Shown here: positions 61,678 to 64,000 of the stretch, piece by piece
How positions within the stretch are numbered: position 1 is the stretch's first letter
How the letters are laid out: the number at the start of each line of letters is the position of its first letter
Assembly: GCA_021775255.1 (NCBI GenBank)
Contig: JAJFIA010000001.1
Location: forward strand, 434,001 to 498,000
Direction of reading: 5' to 3'
From: Roseovarius sp.
GTDB taxonomy: Bacteria; Pseudomonadota; Alphaproteobacteria; Rhodobacterales; Rhodobacteraceae
Length of the DNA: 64,000 nucleotides
The notes under the pieces: generated by a model
Database searches by the model: none
Seen by the model: the letters and a program-made list of their open reading frames with translations, nothing else
Told to the model about the DNA's origin: nothing
Translations under genes and position numbers: made by a program

Positions 61678-63867
61678 ATGGATCGCGCAGATATCGTGCA
61701 TAACGCCTTTCGCGAACGGCTCACAGCCGGGGATTTCCCAAACGGGCCCGCCCCGGATGGCCCGTTGAGCGATGATACCGCCACCGCCACCGCCATTTTC
61801 CGCGCCCAATGTCTCAGCCGCAATCTTGATCGCACCTCGCGCAAGATGCAGGCAAAGGGGCAGGGCTACTACACCATCGGCTCATCCGGGCATGAAGGCA
61901 TGGCCGCTGTTGCCGCCGCCCTCCGCCCCACCGACATGGCCTTCCTGCATTACCGCGACGGCGCGTTTCAGACCATGCGCTCGGATCAGGTGCCCGGCAC
62001 CGATGCCGCCCTTGATATGCTGCTCAGCTTTGCCACCGCCAAATCCGATCCCCTGTCGGGCGGGCGTCACAAGGTGCTTGGCTCCAAATCGCTGAACATC
62101 CCGCCACAAACCTCGACCATCGCCAGCCACCTGCCCAAGGCGGTTGGTGCTGCCTATTCCATCGGCCTTGCCAAACGCTGCATGCCCGAGCATCAATGCC
62201 TGGCCGATGATGGCCTTGTGATGTGCTCGTTCGGGGATGCCTCGGCCAATCATTCCACCGCTCAGGGGGCGATCAATGCCGCCGCATGGGCGGCGTTCCA
62301 AAACTCCCCCCTGCCGCTTTTATTTATCTGCGAGGATAACGGCATCGGCATTTCCACCCGCACGCCGTCGGGTTGGATCGCCGCCAGTTACCAAAACCGC
62401 CCGGGTTTGAGATATTTCCACGCCAATGGCCTTGATATCTACGATGTGTTCGCCACCGCCACCAAGGCCGCCGCTTACGCCCGCCGCCATAAAAAACCGG
62501 TATTCCTGCACCTGACACTGGTGCGCCTTTACGGGCACGCCGGATCAGATATGCAGGCAAGCTATCTTGCCAAAGACATCTTTGAAGCCTGGGAGGCCAA
62601 TGACCCCCTGCTGCATTCCGCGCGGGCCTTGGCGGATGCGGGTGTGCTCACCCCGGATCAATCGCTCGACATTTATGACCGCGCCGGGATCCGCTGCACC
62701 CGCATTGCCGAGGAAATCGCCAGCCAGCCGCGCCTTGCCACAGCACCCGAGGTCATGGCCAGCATCATCCCCCCTGCCCGGCCCTGCAAAATCAGCAACG
62801 GCCCCAGCGCCAAATCCCGCAGTGCCGCCTTTGGCGCAGACCTCAAACAGATGGATCAGCCGCAACCGATGTCGCGCCTGCTTAACTGGGCGCTCACCGA
62901 TCTGATGCTCAAACATCCTGAGATCATCATGATGGGCGAAGATATTGGCCGCAAAGGCGGGGTTTACGGCGTTACCCAAAAGCTGCAACAGCGCTTTGGC
63001 GCGCCGCGGGTGATCGACACCCTTCTGGATGAGCAATCCATCCTCGGGCTGGCCCTTGGCATGGCCCATAACGGCCTGATCCCGATCCCCGAGATTCAGT
63101 TCCTCGCCTATCTGCACAACGCCGAGGACCAACTGCGCGGCGAGGCAGCCACCCTGCCGTTCTTCTCCAACGGTCAGTTCACCAACCCGATGGTTCTGCG
63201 CATCGCCGGGCTTGGCTATCAAAAGGGCTTTGGCGGGCATTTCCATAACGACAATTCCCTGGCGGTTTTGCGCGATATCCCCGGCCTGATCATCGCCTGC
63301 CCCGCAAACGGCGCCGATGCCGCGATGATGCTGCGCGAATGCGTGCGACTGGCACGGGTTGAACAGCGCGTTGTGGTCTTTATCGAGCCCATCGCCCTTT
63401 ACCCCATGCGCGATCTTTTCAACCAAGATGATGGCCAGTGGATGCAGGCCTACCCCGCCCCCGATAGAAGTATTCCACTGGGCGAAGTGGGTATCTCCGG
63501 CACCGGCACCTTGGCAATCGTGACCTATGGCAACGGCACGTATCTCAGCCAACAGGCCGCCAATACGCTCAGGTTGCTTGGTATTGAAAGCCGGGTGATT
63601 GACATCCGCTGGCTGGCCCCCCTGCCGGTTCAGGGCATACTCAATGCGCTTGTGGGGGCTGAAAAAGTGCTGGTGGTGGATGAATGCCGCCGCTCGGGCA
63701 ACCTCTCTGAGGGGTTGATGACCCTGCTGCAGGAACACAGCCCCCTGCCCGCCGCGCGGCTCGCCGCCGAGGACAGCTTCATCGCCACCGGCCCGGCCTA
63801 TGCCGCCACCATGCCTTCGCATGAAAGCATCGTCGCCGCTGCAAGGCAGTTTTGGGAAGGAACATGA
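61678..63867 (+). CDS. Fused E1 alpha-beta subunit of a 2-oxoacid dehydrogenase
   Basis: The 729-residue protein combines an E1-alpha (about 1-395) and E1-beta (about 400-729). Alpha: GSSGHEGMAAVAAAL and the thiamine-diphosphate motif FGDASANHSTAQGAINAAAW, then ICEDNGIGISTRTP. Beta: MMGEDIGRKGGVYGVTQKL and LLDEQSILGLALGMAHNGL. It would decarboxylate a 2-oxoacid, probably a branched-chain one, for an E2 subunit not in the window. ATG 61678 (MDRADIVHNAF) has GGGGGG six to twelve bases upstream; a longer in-frame reading has no support. A fused E1 is less common than separate subunits. Confidence 0.9.
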   Translation: MDRADIVHNAFRERLTAGDFPNGPAPDGPLSDDTATATAIFRAQCLSRNLDRTSRKMQAKGQGYYTIGSSGHEGMAAVAAALRPTDMAFLHYRDGAFQTMRSDQVPGTDAALDMLLSFATAKSDPLSGGRHKVLGSKSLNIPPQTSTIASHLPKAVGAAYSIGLAKRCMPEHQCLADDGLVMCSFGDASANHSTAQGAINAAAWAAFQNSPLPLLFICEDNGIGISTRTPSGWIAASYQNRPGLRYFHANGLDIYDVFATATKAAAYARRHKKPVFLHLTLVRLYGHAGSDMQASYLAKDIFEAWEANDPLLHSARALADAGVLTPDQSLDIYDRAGIRCTRIAEEIASQPRLATAPEVMASIIPPARPCKISNGPSAKSRSAAFGADLKQMDQPQPMSRLLNWALTDLMLKHPEIIMMGEDIGRKGGVYGVTQKLQQRFGAPRVIDTLLDEQSILGLALGMAHNGLIPIPEIQFLAYLHNAEDQLRGEAATLPFFSNGQFTNPMVLRIAGLGYQKGFGGHFHNDNSLAVLRDIPGLIIACPANGADAAMMLRECVRLARVEQRVVVFIEPIALYPMRDLFNQDDGQWMQAYPAPDRSIPLGEVGISGTGTLAIVTYGNGTYLSQQAANTLRLLGIESRVIDIRWLAPLPVQGILNALVGAEKVLVVDECRRSGNLSEGLMTLLQEHSPLPAARLAAEDSFIATGPAYAATMPSHESIVAAARQFWEGT

Positions 63868-64000
63868 TTAAAGCGATTTATCGTCAATCAACGGCGTCGG
63901 CTTGGCCAGCTTCTCAAGGTCGCTCAAATTGGTGATCCGAACGGCAGTAGCCTCAACCTCAACCCCGTAAGGCCTCAGCGCCTTGATCGCCCGTGACAGA
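63868..64000 (-). CDS. 3' end of an unidentified minus-strand gene (cut by window edge)
   Basis: Reading from 63999 down to the TAA at 63868-63870 gives 43 residues: charged, helical, with ALRPYGVEVEATAVRITNLS and a terminal LIDDKSL. I do not recognise the family; too little is present. It converges on the E1 gene with no gap between the stop codons. Confidence 0.55.
   Translation of the reverse strand, partial: LSRAIKALRPYGVEVEATAVRITNLSDLEKLAKPTPLIDDKSL

Noticed and set aside
62545..63822. 425-codon minus-strand open frame opposite the E1 gene
   Set aside because: Shadow frame with biased composition; the E1 motifs on the other strand are intact.
1..64000. CRISPR arrays, rRNA, tRNA, prophage or integrase genes
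   Set aside because: I looked through all intergenic stretches and saw no regularly spaced direct repeats, cloverleaf-like sequence or phage or integrase-like protein.

Overview
The window reads as a chromosomal segment of a GC-rich alphaproteobacterium, most likely a Rhodobacteraceae (Roseobacter-type) member. This rests on gene content and order: accB-accC-aat facing DUF2155, an MlaD-like protein, an NDUFA12 homologue and clpX/clpP; paired gap genes with a tiny membrane ORF between them; a coxSLM-type molybdenum hydroxylase; a membrane urate hydroxylase PuuD; and a fused allantoinase/OHCU decarboxylase. No rRNA, tRNA, CRISPR array, transposase or phage gene was seen. Most genes are ordinary, densely packed and often overlap by 4 bases (ATGA), so operon structure is clear.

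Layout: 1-1514 gap / 47-aa membrane ORF / gap, with a LacI-type palindrome on the second gap promoter. 1682-3182 PepSY protein, cytochrome b and a membrane-anchored LuxR-type regulator. 3209-8796 a secreted HExxH metallopeptidase-like protein, an AT-rich orphan, coaD, an AraC regulator, an exported MBL-fold protein and a CBS protein. 8860-15731 a LysR gene divergent from valine catabolism (mmsA, a GCS2-type carboxylate-amine ligase, acyl-CoA dehydrogenase, 3-hydroxyisobutyryl-CoA hydrolase, mmsB). 15733-19948 coxSLM-like genes of the form II (AYRGAGR) type. 20141-23829 a DMT transporter, a small lipoprotein and the preQ0/queuosine operon queCDE-queF under a clear preQ1-I riboswitch. 23998-26980 3-hydroxybutyrate dehydrogenase, acyl-CoA ligase and PAS-LuxR regulator. 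27116-33012 accBC, aat, DUF2155, MlaD-like, NDUFA12, clpX and clpP. 33288-35603 XdhC and two YeeE/YedE sulfur-transport proteins.

35828-42094 is an oligopeptide-type ABC transporter with a Tat-exported binding protein. 42374-55800 is a purine-salvage and breakdown block: PuuD, UraH, PuuE-OHCU fusion, AllA, NCS2 permease and AllE, then a Tsx-like outer-membrane channel and a four-gene BMP-type nucleoside ABC importer. Together these could take nucleosides and bases across both membranes and convert urate to ureidoglycolate, glyoxylate and urea. Xanthine dehydrogenase and an allantoate hydrolase are not in the window. 56669-57469 is a second XdhC. 57588-61391 is a sulfide/persulfide module (Crp/Fnr regulator, DUF2892 protein, ETHE1-like dioxygenase, phosphatase-like/SQR fusion). 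61678-63867 is a fused alpha-beta 2-oxoacid dehydrogenase E1, followed by the tail of an unidentified minus-strand gene.

The most notable non-coding content is repetitive. One family is a roughly 115-bp double-hairpin element bounded by CTAAAGCGTTTCG arms (two full copies, one degenerate). A second is a family of GTAGGGYGGG palindromes at operon ends, one of which supplies the last codons of allE. A third is a single 160-bp element with 27-bp perfect inverted repeats. I did not find a clearly new multi-gene system. The best candidates for new biology are the membrane-tethered LuxR redox module, the three-cysteine Crp/Fnr regulator of the sulfide genes, and the repeat families.
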